Origin: Actinoalloteichus hoggarensis
GTDB lineage: Bacteria > Actinomycetota > Actinomycetes > Mycobacteriales > Pseudonocardiaceae
Length of the DNA stretch: 64,000 nt
Direction: 5' to 3'
NCBI RefSeq assembly: GCF_002234535.1
Contig: NZ_CP022521.1
Coordinates: forward strand, 5,332,001 to 5,396,000
Numbering within the stretch: the stretch's first letter is position 1; every line of letters begins with the position of its first letter. Of this stretch, positions 8,378 to 17,384 are shown in pieces. The position numbers and the translations under genes are program-made. The notes beneath the pieces were generated by a model. That model saw only the letters and a list, made by a program, of their open reading frames with translations. It had not been told where the DNA came from and ran no database searches.

Positions 8378-9250
8378 TCAGCCCGCCCGCAGGACCTCAC
8401 GCAGCACCTGCGGATAGTCGGTGATGACGCCGTCGACGCCGAGGTCGATCATGGCGCGCATGTCGGACTCCGCGTTGACGGTCCAGACGTTGATGTCCAG
8501 GCCGAGCGCGTGCACCTGGTCGACCAGAGCCTGATCGGTCAGCGTGTGACGGGGGTTGGCCTGCTGGGCCCAGCCCGCCGCGTCGGCCAGCTCGGCATCC
8601 GTCGGACGGGCGCCGAAGAGCAGCCCGACGGAGACCTCGGGCAGCTCGTCGTGGAACGCCCGGGTCTCGTCGTGGTCGAACGACTGCACGACCAGCGAGT
8701 CGGTGGCCACCGCACGCGGCAGGTAGCCCGGGATCTCCCGGAGCGCGTCGGCGACCGCCTTGCCGAGGTCCTCCTCGCCCGCGCAGACCTTCACCTCGAG
8801 GAGCAGATCCGTACGCGGGCCGAGTGCCCGGATGCCCTCGCGCAGCGTCGGGATCGGCTCGCCCGCGAACTCCGGCGACAGCCAGGAACCGGCGTCGAGT
8901 CGGGCCAGCTCGTCGCTGGTGAAGTCGCTCAGCGCGTAGGACTCGCGGTCGGGGAAGACCTCCTCGACGTCGGTGGTCCGTTCCAGCGTGCAGTCGTGAA
9001 GGAGCACCAGCTCGCCGTCGGCGGTCCGCTGCACGTCGACCTCCACGGAGTCGGCGCGATGCTCGCGGGCCGTGGTGATCGCCGCGAGGGTGTTCTCCGG
9101 TGCCACGCCGGAGGAGCCGCGATGAGCGATCACGTCGGGCCGGTCGGAGCGGCCCGGCTCGCCTGCCGCGGCGGTCGCGATCGGTGCCGTCAGCCCGGCG
9201 ACGAGGAGGGAGACGACCAGGGCGGGCCGGGCCGATCTGGAGAGACGCAT
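8378..9250 (-). CDS. Secreted glycerophosphodiester phosphodiesterase
   Basis: The 290-residue protein begins with a signal peptide (RSARPALVVSLLVAGL, cleavage likely near ATAAAGEP). The GDPD fold follows: VIAHRGSSGVAPENT holds the catalytic His-Arg, EVDVQRTADGELVLLHD holds metal-binding Glu/Asp and the second catalytic His, and near the end are INVWTVNAE and DGVITDYP. It should hydrolyse glycerophosphodiesters from lipids or teichoic acids outside the cell to glycerol-3-phosphate and an alcohol. The ATG at 9250 has a site aaagga eight bases upstream. It stands alone between unrelated genes. Confidence 0.92.
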   Translation of the reverse strand: MRLSRSARPALVVSLLVAGLTAPIATAAAGEPGRSDRPDVIAHRGSSGVAPENTLAAITTAREHRADSVEVDVQRTADGELVLLHDCTLERTTDVEEVFPDRESYALSDFTSDELARLDAGSWLSPEFAGEPIPTLREGIRALGPRTDLLLEVKVCAGEEDLGKAVADALREIPGYLPRAVATDSLVVQSFDHDETRAFHDELPEVSVGLLFGARPTDAELADAAGWAQQANPRHTLTDQALVDQVHALGLDINVWTVNAESDMRAMIDLGVDGVITDYPQVLREVLRAG

Positions 9251-9743
9251 GGGGTTTCCTTTCGACGTGCCGTCGCGGTACGGAGTGCCACCGCAGGTCA
9301 CCCTGGCAGATCCGTTACCGGATCGACACCCCCGAAGTCGATCGTCCGCCACGCCTCCGGAGCTGTCCCCGTCCCGGCGCGTCAGCCGCCGACGGCGGCG
9401 AAACACCAGGTAGACGGCTTTCCTTCGTGGAAGGCGGCGGCGAGGTTCGAGCGAGGCGGGGCGAGGTCAGTCGTCGCGCAGAGTTCGCGTGCCGGTCGAT
9501 CGGCGTTGGTCGGACGGACGCGAGACGACGACCGGTCACCGTCACGAGGCCGGGTCGCGCCGTCGGTTCGCGGGCGGTCGGCGGAGTCGGAGGCCGTTGG
9601 AGGGTGGGGCGGAGGCGCGGGCATGTCGGGTCCGGGTCGGTACGCGGGCTCGGCGTCGTGAGCACCGAGCCGCGTCCGTCCGGTGCGACGCGGGCCGGAT
9701 CGGCGGCGCGCTCGGCGGCCGACGGACGTCGTCGTGCGGGCGG
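9251..9743. other. Gene-less stretch
   Basis: About 490 bp between the GDPD start and the amidase stop, both on the minus strand. It must hold the GDPD promoter. I found no convincing coding signal on either strand: long open frames here are antisense readings of the neighbours with arginine-rich, low-complexity translations. Confidence 0.5.
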
Positions 9744-10841
9744 TCAGGCCACCAGCGCGGCGACCCGGGTACGGACCTCCTCCAGGGTGGGGGCGAAGAC
9801 GTCGCCGGGGCACTGGGTCACCGTCCAGTCGCGATGTCCGGAGATGGTCCGCACCGTCCTGGCCGCGCCGCCGGTGGGGCTCGCGTAGTGCGTCGTCCCC
9901 GTCGGGTCGAGCCCGCACAGCAGGCATAGCGCGGCGAGCGTCTCCACGAGGGCGTCGATCGCCGCCCCGGTAGGCGGTGCGCTGGTGAAGTCGCCGAGCA
10001 GGCAGACGCCGATGTTGCCCGCGTTGTGGCTGCCGACGTGTCCGGCGAGGACGGAGCGCGCCGCGCCCGCCGCGGGAATGCCGTCGAACACCGGCATCGT
10101 GTCCGAGCCGGAGAACCGTCCCTCGTAGACCCGGCCTTCCGGGTCGATCAGCAGGTGGTAGCCCAGATCGCCCCAGGCCCGGTCCACCGCGTGGAAGCGG
10201 TAGATCGCCCGCACCGAGGCCGCCCGGTCCTCCTCGAGTTCGATGGCGGAGTGGTGCACGGTGAGGCACTGCACCGGATCGAACGTGGCGGGCCAGTTGC
10301 GCAGGGACTCGTCGGCTCCCCAGCCCGCACGGCTGATCGCCTCCAACGTCGCACCGGGCAGTGGCAGCAGCCGGGGGCCGGAGGTGTCGGCGGCGGGCCC
10401 CGCGAGCACGGCCACCGGCTCGAACGGGCCGACGCCCTCCGCGATCTCCACCTGGAATCCCGTCGCGCCCTCGGGGGCGAGCACCAGGTCCGACGCCGAG
10501 GCGGGCTTTCCGTCGGGGGCCTCGGCGGAGGGCCGCAGCGGTCGCCACGGACCGAGGCTCCCGTTCGTCTCGAATCTGATCCCGCCGAGGGCGGCTCGTC
10601 CCGACCGGTCGGGTTCGGTTCTCGTGTCCGAGGGGAACACCACGCCGACGTGGTCGAAGTCGCCGGGTCGGATGACGCCGTCGGAGTCGGGTTCGAGTCC
10701 GACGCGGCGGGCCGCGCCGTCGCCGGTCACGTCGGCAGGGGCGGCGCCCTCGGGGGCGGCGAACACGGCTCCGGGCGATCCGACGATCATCCAGGCTCCG
10801 GCGCTCAGTGCGGCGGTCAGCATCTCGCGACGAGTGGGCAC
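9744..10841 (-). CDS. Secreted N-acetylmuramoyl-L-alanine amidase (PGRP/amidase_2 type)
   Basis: The 365-residue protein has a twin-arginine-like leader (MPTRREMLTAALSAGAW, then a hydrophobic stretch ending GAVFA). A beta-rich N-terminal region of about 140 residues precedes a peptidoglycan-recognition amidase domain (about 170-350). Zinc ligands are visible as His in CLTVHHSAIE, His in SGHRDW and Cys in VTQCPGD; LGYHLLIDPEGRVYEGR is typical of the fold. It should cut the bond between MurNAc and the stem peptide. I chose GTG 10841 because aaggag lies seven bases upstream; an ATG at 10871 in the same frame has no such site. Confidence 0.9.
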   Translation of the reverse strand: MPTRREMLTAALSAGAWMIVGSPGAVFAAPEGAAPADVTGDGAARRVGLEPDSDGVIRPGDFDHVGVVFPSDTRTEPDRSGRAALGGIRFETNGSLGPWRPLRPSAEAPDGKPASASDLVLAPEGATGFQVEIAEGVGPFEPVAVLAGPAADTSGPRLLPLPGATLEAISRAGWGADESLRNWPATFDPVQCLTVHHSAIELEEDRAASVRAIYRFHAVDRAWGDLGYHLLIDPEGRVYEGRFSGSDTMPVFDGIPAAGAARSVLAGHVGSHNAGNIGVCLLGDFTSAPPTGAAIDALVETLAALCLLCGLDPTGTTHYASPTGGAARTVRTISGHRDWTVTQCPGDVFAPTLEEVRTRVAALVA

Positions 10842-10943
10842 GGCTCTCCTTGGCGATCGAGGTGCGGACATGTGGTGGCCAGGAAACCCGCGGCGATGAC
10901 TCGAATCAACTACGACAATTCCTTGTGAATGAATCTCAAGAAA

Positions 10944-10986
10944 AACCCCCTGTCCGAGTGGTGGATATCCACTCGGACAGGGGGTT
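10944..10986 (-). terminator. Strong terminator after the GH81 gene
   Basis: An 18-bp perfect stem (10944-10961 with 10969-10986, core ccccctgtccgagtgg) with a 7-base loop. Read on the minus strand it is followed by a T-run, as in a classical intrinsic terminator. It lies about 100 bp after the GH81 stop codon. Confidence 0.85.
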
Positions 10987-11083
10987 CCCTATCTCAGACG
11001 AGTATGCCAAGGCCGCGTGCGGCTCGTGGCGAACTCGTCAGGACGTCCGGGCGCGGGCCGCGTCGGCGTCGCGCGGTCGTCAG

Positions 11084-13921
11084 CTAGTTCGCGAACGGAA
11101 CGCGCAGTTCGGAGACGAGTCCCTCCGCCGCCGTCGCGGCGACTCGCAGATCGGTCGACGACTGGCCGATGGCGCTCCAGACCTCGATCCGCACCGTTCC
11201 CCCGGTCAGGTCGCCGAGGCTGCCGCTCTCGCTCACCAGCGTCGCGTTCGGACCGTACTCCTCCCAGCCGGGGACGGGGTCGGTGGCGAAGTAGGCGTAG
11301 GTCTCGACACGATCGAACGTCCCGTTCCCGGTCAGGTCGTAGCTCACCCGCAGCTGGGTGCCGTTGCCGACGGTGTTCCCCGCGTCGAGGAACAAGGAGA
11401 AGGCGGTCTCGCCGCCGTCGAAGGACGCGGTCAGACCGTCGATCTCGTACACCAGCGGCTGATGCGGCGTTCCATCGTGATTGCCGCCCGCCGCCGAGGG
11501 GATGACGTCGACCGCGGCGCCGGTGCCGGGCGCCCGGCCCAGCCCGTTGCCGCCGAGGTAGAGCCTGCCGTCCACGAGGTCGCCGGGCTCGCCGGGCTCC
11601 TCGGGCTCCTCCGGCTCGCCGGGCTCCTCGGGACCGCCCCCGCCGCTGCCCGTGGTGGAGGCGAGGGTGCCCGCGGGCACGTCGAGGGTGGCGCCGTCGG
11701 AGAAGGTCACCGTCCTGGCCGAGGAGTCGGGGTTGAACGCGGTGTAGGTGCGCTGTCCCCCGTCGGTGAAGACGGCGTAGTGCGCCGCGTCCGCGGTCAC
11801 CGAGGCGTCGACGTTGCCGACCTCGGCCAGCGTGGACACCCACTGGTAGGTGTGTGCCTTGGACGAACCGGCCTCCGGCTCGTAGGTCTGCCACTGCGAC
11901 TCGAACGCGGCCAGCCCCGAGGCCGGATCGCCCATCGCCTGATAGGCCCAGTGGATGTCGCGCCACACCTGCGGTTCGCCGCCGATCCGGTCCACCAGCG
12001 ACTGGTGCATCGCCGTCACGTGTTCCGGCCGAGTGCCGTGGTACAGCGAGGAGGCGGTGATCGGCAGGTAGTTGATGCCGTAATGCTCCTCGTCGGAGCC
12101 GTCCCACCAGATGCCGTAGTCGCCGCCGTCGCTCCACACCATGCCGACGACGTCGGCCGCGTAGTCGGCGGGGAAGGTGTCGGAGTCGGCGTTCTGCCAG
12201 TACGGCGCGACGGTGCTGGCCTGCGTGGCATGCAGGTAGACGCCGAGGTCGCGGATGTCGTCGTCGCCGGTCAGCGAGCCGAAGAGCGCGACGGCGCCCG
12301 CGAAGTGCATGCCCTCGGAAGACGACTCCTGGTTGTTGCCGGAGCCGAAGCCCGCGTGTCCGGACGCCCAGCCGTGTCCCGCGTAGGGCGAGAAGGCACG
12401 CAGCAGCGGGAACCGGTCGTCGGTCCGATCCCAGTTGTTGGCGTCCTTGATGATCAGCTTGACCATGCCGCCCCACTGTTCGTCCGAGGCCCAGGCCGGG
12501 TCGTACCTGGCCAGGGTCGCGGCGGCGGTGACGAAGTAGCCGAAGTGGAAGTCGTGGTCGTTGAGCTCCTGGTCGGCGCCGAAGCTGGCCGGGTAGCCGG
12601 TGAGCGCGCCCCACTCCGCGTCGTACCGGAAGAGCGCCGAGTCGCCGGGGCCGGAGTAGGTGAGCCAGTCCTCCATCTTGCCGCGCACCAGGGCGAGCAG
12701 CTGGTCACGGCCCTCGGTGTAGCCGATCGAGTCGGCGATCGGCACCAGCTGCGACAGCCTGCCCAACGCCTTGCCGACCCAGTAGGTGTCGGTCGAGCCG
12801 CGCCACGGGTCCTCGTGGTCGATCTCCTCGTCGATGAGCTGCCGAAGCCGATCGTGGTCGGCGGCGGCCACGGTCGGCAGGCTCGGCAGGATGCCGTTCG
12901 CGGGCAGCTCGGTGCTGAAGCCCGTGCCCTCGACGACCCGCATCTCGCCTCGGGGCGAGACGTAGGTCAGGTCCGTCACGTCGCTCGTGGCGTTCTTCCA
13001 CTGATGCGGGTAGAGCGCGACGAGGGTGCCGGTCTGCGAGCCCTCCTTCGCCTCGGTCTCCACCTGGAAGTCGGTGGTCAGCGAGGCGCCCGCCTCGTCG
13101 TAGTCCCAGGTCACGGTGGTGCCGGTGACGAAGGAGTAGGCGTAGGTCTCGAAGGCGGCCAGGTCCGCGGGGTCGGGCAGCACCGCGACGGAGAAGTAGC
13201 CGTCGGCGCCCAGCTCGGCGGTGAAGGTGTTGCCCGAGGAGGTCCAGGCCGAGGAGGAGGGGGCGAACAGCGCGTAGTGGTTGCCGTTGACCGTGGCCCC
13301 GACGACGCTGCCCTCCTGGTGCCAGACCTCCGGGGGCGCGCTGAACTCGACGTCGGCAGGCCCGCCGCTGCCCTCGGCGTACACGAAGGGCAGGCCGTGT
13401 CCGATGGTGGTCCGCAGCTCACGGCTGCCGTCCGACCAGTACGGGGTGACGGTCCAGTCGCTGTAGGAGTCCACACGGGTGTCCGGGGACGCCAGCCCGG
13501 AGAGGCCGAGCCGCAGGTCCTCCCGGAAGCTGTACTCGTACTTCGGAGCGGTGCCCACGATGCTCGACGAACTCGGGTAGCCCACGGCGAGGCCGTCGCC
13601 CCAGGCGTGGAACGCCAACGGGTGCGGGAACATGTTCTCGCCGTGCGGGTTGTCCGGTGCGTATCGCTGGAAGATCAGCGACGACCACCAGTCGTTGGTC
13701 GGCGCGGGGCCGGTGAAGTCGTCGGTGACCTTCGGGGAGACGGGCAGCCCCTGGATGTCCGACGGTCCTCTCGCGCCCGCGGGCAGTTCCGTGGTGTAAC
13801 TGCCCGCACCGATCGACACGGTCTCGGCTGAGGCCGTGCCCTGCACGAACACGAAGATTGAGCAGGCTAACGCGGATGTGGTCACCGCTGCCAACCATTT
13901 GGGCATCGTCGCCCTGGCCAT
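11084..13921 (-). CDS. Secreted GH81 endo-beta-1,3-glucanase with C-terminal binding domain
   Basis: The 945-residue protein has a signal peptide (MPKWLAAVTTSALACSIF, ending near GTASAE). A large GH81 catalytic region (about 40-740) carries family features such as PTNDWWSSL, ENMFPHPLAF, LNDHDFHFGYF and FGSGNNQESSSEG. A Pro/Glu/Gly linker (EEPGEPEEPEEPGEPGD) leads to a C-terminal beta-sandwich-like domain of about 165 residues, resembling the CBM56 type that binds beta-1,3-glucan (family call from memory). It should degrade laminarin-type or fungal wall glucan. The ribosome site aggaggtcggacc fixes ATG 13921. A LacI-type operator lies upstream, so sugar-responsive control is likely. Confidence 0.92.
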   Translation of the reverse strand: MARATMPKWLAAVTTSALACSIFVFVQGTASAETVSIGAGSYTTELPAGARGPSDIQGLPVSPKVTDDFTGPAPTNDWWSSLIFQRYAPDNPHGENMFPHPLAFHAWGDGLAVGYPSSSSIVGTAPKYEYSFREDLRLGLSGLASPDTRVDSYSDWTVTPYWSDGSRELRTTIGHGLPFVYAEGSGGPADVEFSAPPEVWHQEGSVVGATVNGNHYALFAPSSSAWTSSGNTFTAELGADGYFSVAVLPDPADLAAFETYAYSFVTGTTVTWDYDEAGASLTTDFQVETEAKEGSQTGTLVALYPHQWKNATSDVTDLTYVSPRGEMRVVEGTGFSTELPANGILPSLPTVAAADHDRLRQLIDEEIDHEDPWRGSTDTYWVGKALGRLSQLVPIADSIGYTEGRDQLLALVRGKMEDWLTYSGPGDSALFRYDAEWGALTGYPASFGADQELNDHDFHFGYFVTAAATLARYDPAWASDEQWGGMVKLIIKDANNWDRTDDRFPLLRAFSPYAGHGWASGHAGFGSGNNQESSSEGMHFAGAVALFGSLTGDDDIRDLGVYLHATQASTVAPYWQNADSDTFPADYAADVVGMVWSDGGDYGIWWDGSDEEHYGINYLPITASSLYHGTRPEHVTAMHQSLVDRIGGEPQVWRDIHWAYQAMGDPASGLAAFESQWQTYEPEAGSSKAHTYQWVSTLAEVGNVDASVTADAAHYAVFTDGGQRTYTAFNPDSSARTVTFSDGATLDVPAGTLASTTGSGGGGPEEPGEPEEPEEPGEPGDLVDGRLYLGGNGLGRAPGTGAAVDVIPSAAGGNHDGTPHQPLVYEIDGLTASFDGGETAFSLFLDAGNTVGNGTQLRVSYDLTGNGTFDRVETYAYFATDPVPGWEEYGPNATLVSESGSLGDLTGGTVRIEVWSAIGQSSTDLRVAATAAEGLVSELRVPFAN

Positions 13922-14049
13922 GGTCCGACCTCCTGGTCGTCGCGATCCCTCGCGGACGATCGACCGTCACGGCCCGGCGACGGAGATTCGCCTGCGCACG
14001 TGATCGTCCGACGGGTTCTCGGGTCTGACTCGCACCTGCGCCGGCTCTG

Positions 14050-14065
14050 TGAGAGCGCTCTCTCA
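14050..14065. promoter_or_regulatory. LacI-family operator upstream of the GH81 gene
   Basis: A perfect 12-bp palindrome gagagcgctctc at 14051-14062 with the central CG of LacI/GalR operators, as in the gagcgctc core of actinomycete CebR and BglR sites. It lies about 130 bp upstream of the glucanase start, in a 436-bp gene-free gap (13922-14357). The regulator gene is not in the window. Confidence 0.6.
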
Positions 14066-14357
14066 GCGAGGTGGGGAAAGTTAACAACGAGATCACGAGC
14101 ACGGTCAATGGGCCGAACGGAGTAGCCCTGGGACACCGAGTGCGCCGCCGAGGACAGAAAGCCGCCCGAGGACAAACTGCACTACCAGGGGATTCGTCGC
14201 CGATGACGGTCGCCTACGACACGAATGGAGCAACGCCGAATCCCGGCGAGGGAAATCACGGATTCGGACTCTTCGGGCGGAACGGGGGCGTAGACGACAC
14301 CGAAGACTCCTGCACGCCGAGGCCGCCCGGCAGGAGAGCCCCGGCCGTCGTCGAGCG

Positions 14358-14552
14358 TCAGCCGAGCCGATCGGCCTTGACGGCACCGAGGAACGCACCG
14401 AACGTCACCTGGGCGACGACGAGTGTCTCACCCGCCCGGTCCTTGGTGTCACGGATGCCGACGACGCCGGAAGCCTGACCGACCTCGACACAGGAATTGG
14501 CTCCCGCGCTGCGGCTGGACTTCCGCCACCGCTTGATGTCGTCTCCGACCAC
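14358..14552 (-). CDS. DUF397 domain protein
   Basis: The 64-residue protein has the hallmark DUF397 signature: RWRKSSRSAGANSCVEVG near the start, a central GVVGIRDTKD, and TFGAFLGAVKAD at the end. DUF397 proteins are encoded right after XRE/DUF5753 regulators in actinomycetes and form regulator-partner pairs linked to development and antibiotic control. Here the partner upstream is only a fragment. The GTG start at 14552 has a ggagg site that overlaps the end of that fragment, showing former translational coupling. Confidence 0.88.
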   Translation of the reverse strand: MVGDDIKRWRKSSRSAGANSCVEVGQASGVVGIRDTKDRAGETLVVAQVTFGAFLGAVKADRLG

Positions 14553-14553
14553 G

Positions 14554-14778
14554 TCATCCCTCCATCTCGGACAGACGCCGCCTGATGAGGCGCAGCGATT
14601 CCCGCCCGCTCAGCACGGTGGCCCTCAGGCTGGCCGCGGCCCTCGTGTATCCCGCCACCTCCGCGGCGTCCACGACGAACATCACGCTCAGAAGGCTGTC
14701 CAGCGCGACGAGGGGCACGGCCACCGGGAACTCGAAGAGCTGGAACTCGGCCTTGGAACAGCTCGTCGGGACCAGCAC
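14554..14778 (-). pseudogene. C-terminal fragment of an XRE/DUF5753 regulator
   Basis: The frame ending at 14554 encodes about 74 residues matching only the end of a DUF5753 domain: AEFQLFEFPVAVPLVALDSL, then VAGYTRAAASLRATVLS and SLRLIRRRLSEMEG. The helix-turn-helix and most of DUF5753, normally about 200 more residues, are missing upstream; the sequence changes character beyond about 14780. The stop lies 1 bp before the DUF397 start, the usual tight pairing. It is a truncated remnant. Confidence 0.7.
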
Positions 14779-14850
14779 GGCGGCACTGGCCGAGCTGCGG
14801 GCGAAGCCGGACGAGTACGAGAAGGCCGAAGCCGCGGCCGAGTCTCAGGC

Positions 14851-14970
14851 GGCCGGATCTACCCCGTCGACGAGGAGAAGCCGTCGATCCTGGTCGTCAC
14901 CATCAGCACGCGGGCCGACGCCTACCAGCTCGTCCGCCGACATCTCGGCCGACGACCACAGCGTGGCACA
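14851..14970 (+). pseudogene. Possible RelE/ParE-type toxin C-terminal remnant
   Basis: In the plus frame at 14851 the translation GRIYPVDEEKPSILVVTIST followed by RADAYQLVRR resembles the last strands of RelE-type toxins (R-Y-V-D, a hydrophobic strand, then H/T-R-x-D-A-Y). No start or N-terminal half is present in this frame; the frame before it reads AALAELRAKPDEYEKAEAAA, which may be a frameshifted antitoxin or toxin part. It lies at the breakpoint of the truncated XRE gene. The match is short and tentative. Confidence 0.35.
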
Positions 14971-15107
14971 GCAGCGTCATGGCCAGTCCCTGCCAGGACG
15001 ACGGCGACCCCGCTCTCGTGCCGGGGCCGCCGGCTCGTCCTGGAGTACTCCGGCGCGTGGTGATCGTGGCGTCGTGCCGTGATCGTGGTTCGGACCGGGG
15101 CATCCGG

Positions 15108-16676
<1,569 letters not shown>

Positions 16677-16741
16677 TCAAACCGAGCAGTCTGGTGTCGT
16701 CGTCAATCCGAAGGCGCGTGCGCTGTGCGGGATTCGCGTGA

Positions 16742-17179
16742 CTCGCTCGGGACGGAAACCAGTTTCACGCTCAGGCTCCGACGGGCCCGAACAACCAGAT
16801 GGAGAACATCACGGTCATGCCCGAGTCGTACCACAGGATCGTGACCGGTCACCAGGCCTACCAGGACCGCATGGCCGGAAACTCGAACCCGCTCCTCATG
16901 GTGTCGTGCCACACGGGTGCGCCGGAGAAGAAAGAGGCGTCGAAGTTCACCGACGCACTACGCCAGAGCGGCGACCATCGGTTGGTCTACGCCCCGGACA
17001 GCCTGGCGAGCCACGGGGTCATGCCGGATGACCAGGCCGTCATCTCGGTTGATCGAGTCAACAGGGTTCCCACTGGATACAACGGATTCTGGCTGGAGAA
17101 CTGGATGACGGCGAACAGGCAGGCGGATCCGGCGCCGAGACGGGGTGACCACCCCTCGACGAAGGCGAACATCGGATGA
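16742..17179 (+). pseudogene. Truncated orphan copy of the Cys/His toxin-type domain (copy 1)
   Basis: The open frame between the stop at 16739 and the stop at 17179 aligns with the last part of the WXG-like protein downstream: ESYHRIVTGHQAYQDRMAGN, then SNPLLMVSCHTGAPEKKEAS and LVYAPD match SEYHKLLSSHQTYKNAMNGN, ENPLLLVSCDTGAGKAG and DVYAPT. The Cys is kept, but the His-Gly segment is replaced (LARDGNQF where the relative has AHGSKNKF) and everything N-terminal is absent. An ATG at 16799 exists without a ribosome site. The C-terminal 40 residues differ. Most likely it is a displaced toxin tip, though expression of a 126-residue protein cannot be ruled out. Confidence 0.6.
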
Positions 17180-17384
17180 GAGGGTCGATCACCACGGCGA
17201 CCCGGTTCTCGACGCTCCGCAGGAGTCGGACGAGGATGGGCGTCTGTGGCGGTGCGCCACCCGACTGTGATGCTTGGAATGACGCCGGTTCGTCTGCGCG
17301 GCGTCCGCGGGCCGAGCAGACGAGGCGAGACACCGGTGAGTTCTGTCCGCTCGACGGACGACGAGCATCAGAGAGGGACCGACG

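Noticed and set aside
9100-9888. Plus-strand open frame between GDPD and amidase genes
   Set aside because: It is antisense to both genes at its ends and is low-complexity in the middle.
14585-15082. Plus-strand frame antisense to the XRE fragment
   Set aside because: Its first half mirrors the minus-strand DUF5753 fragment; only the short RelE-like end in another frame seemed worth noting.
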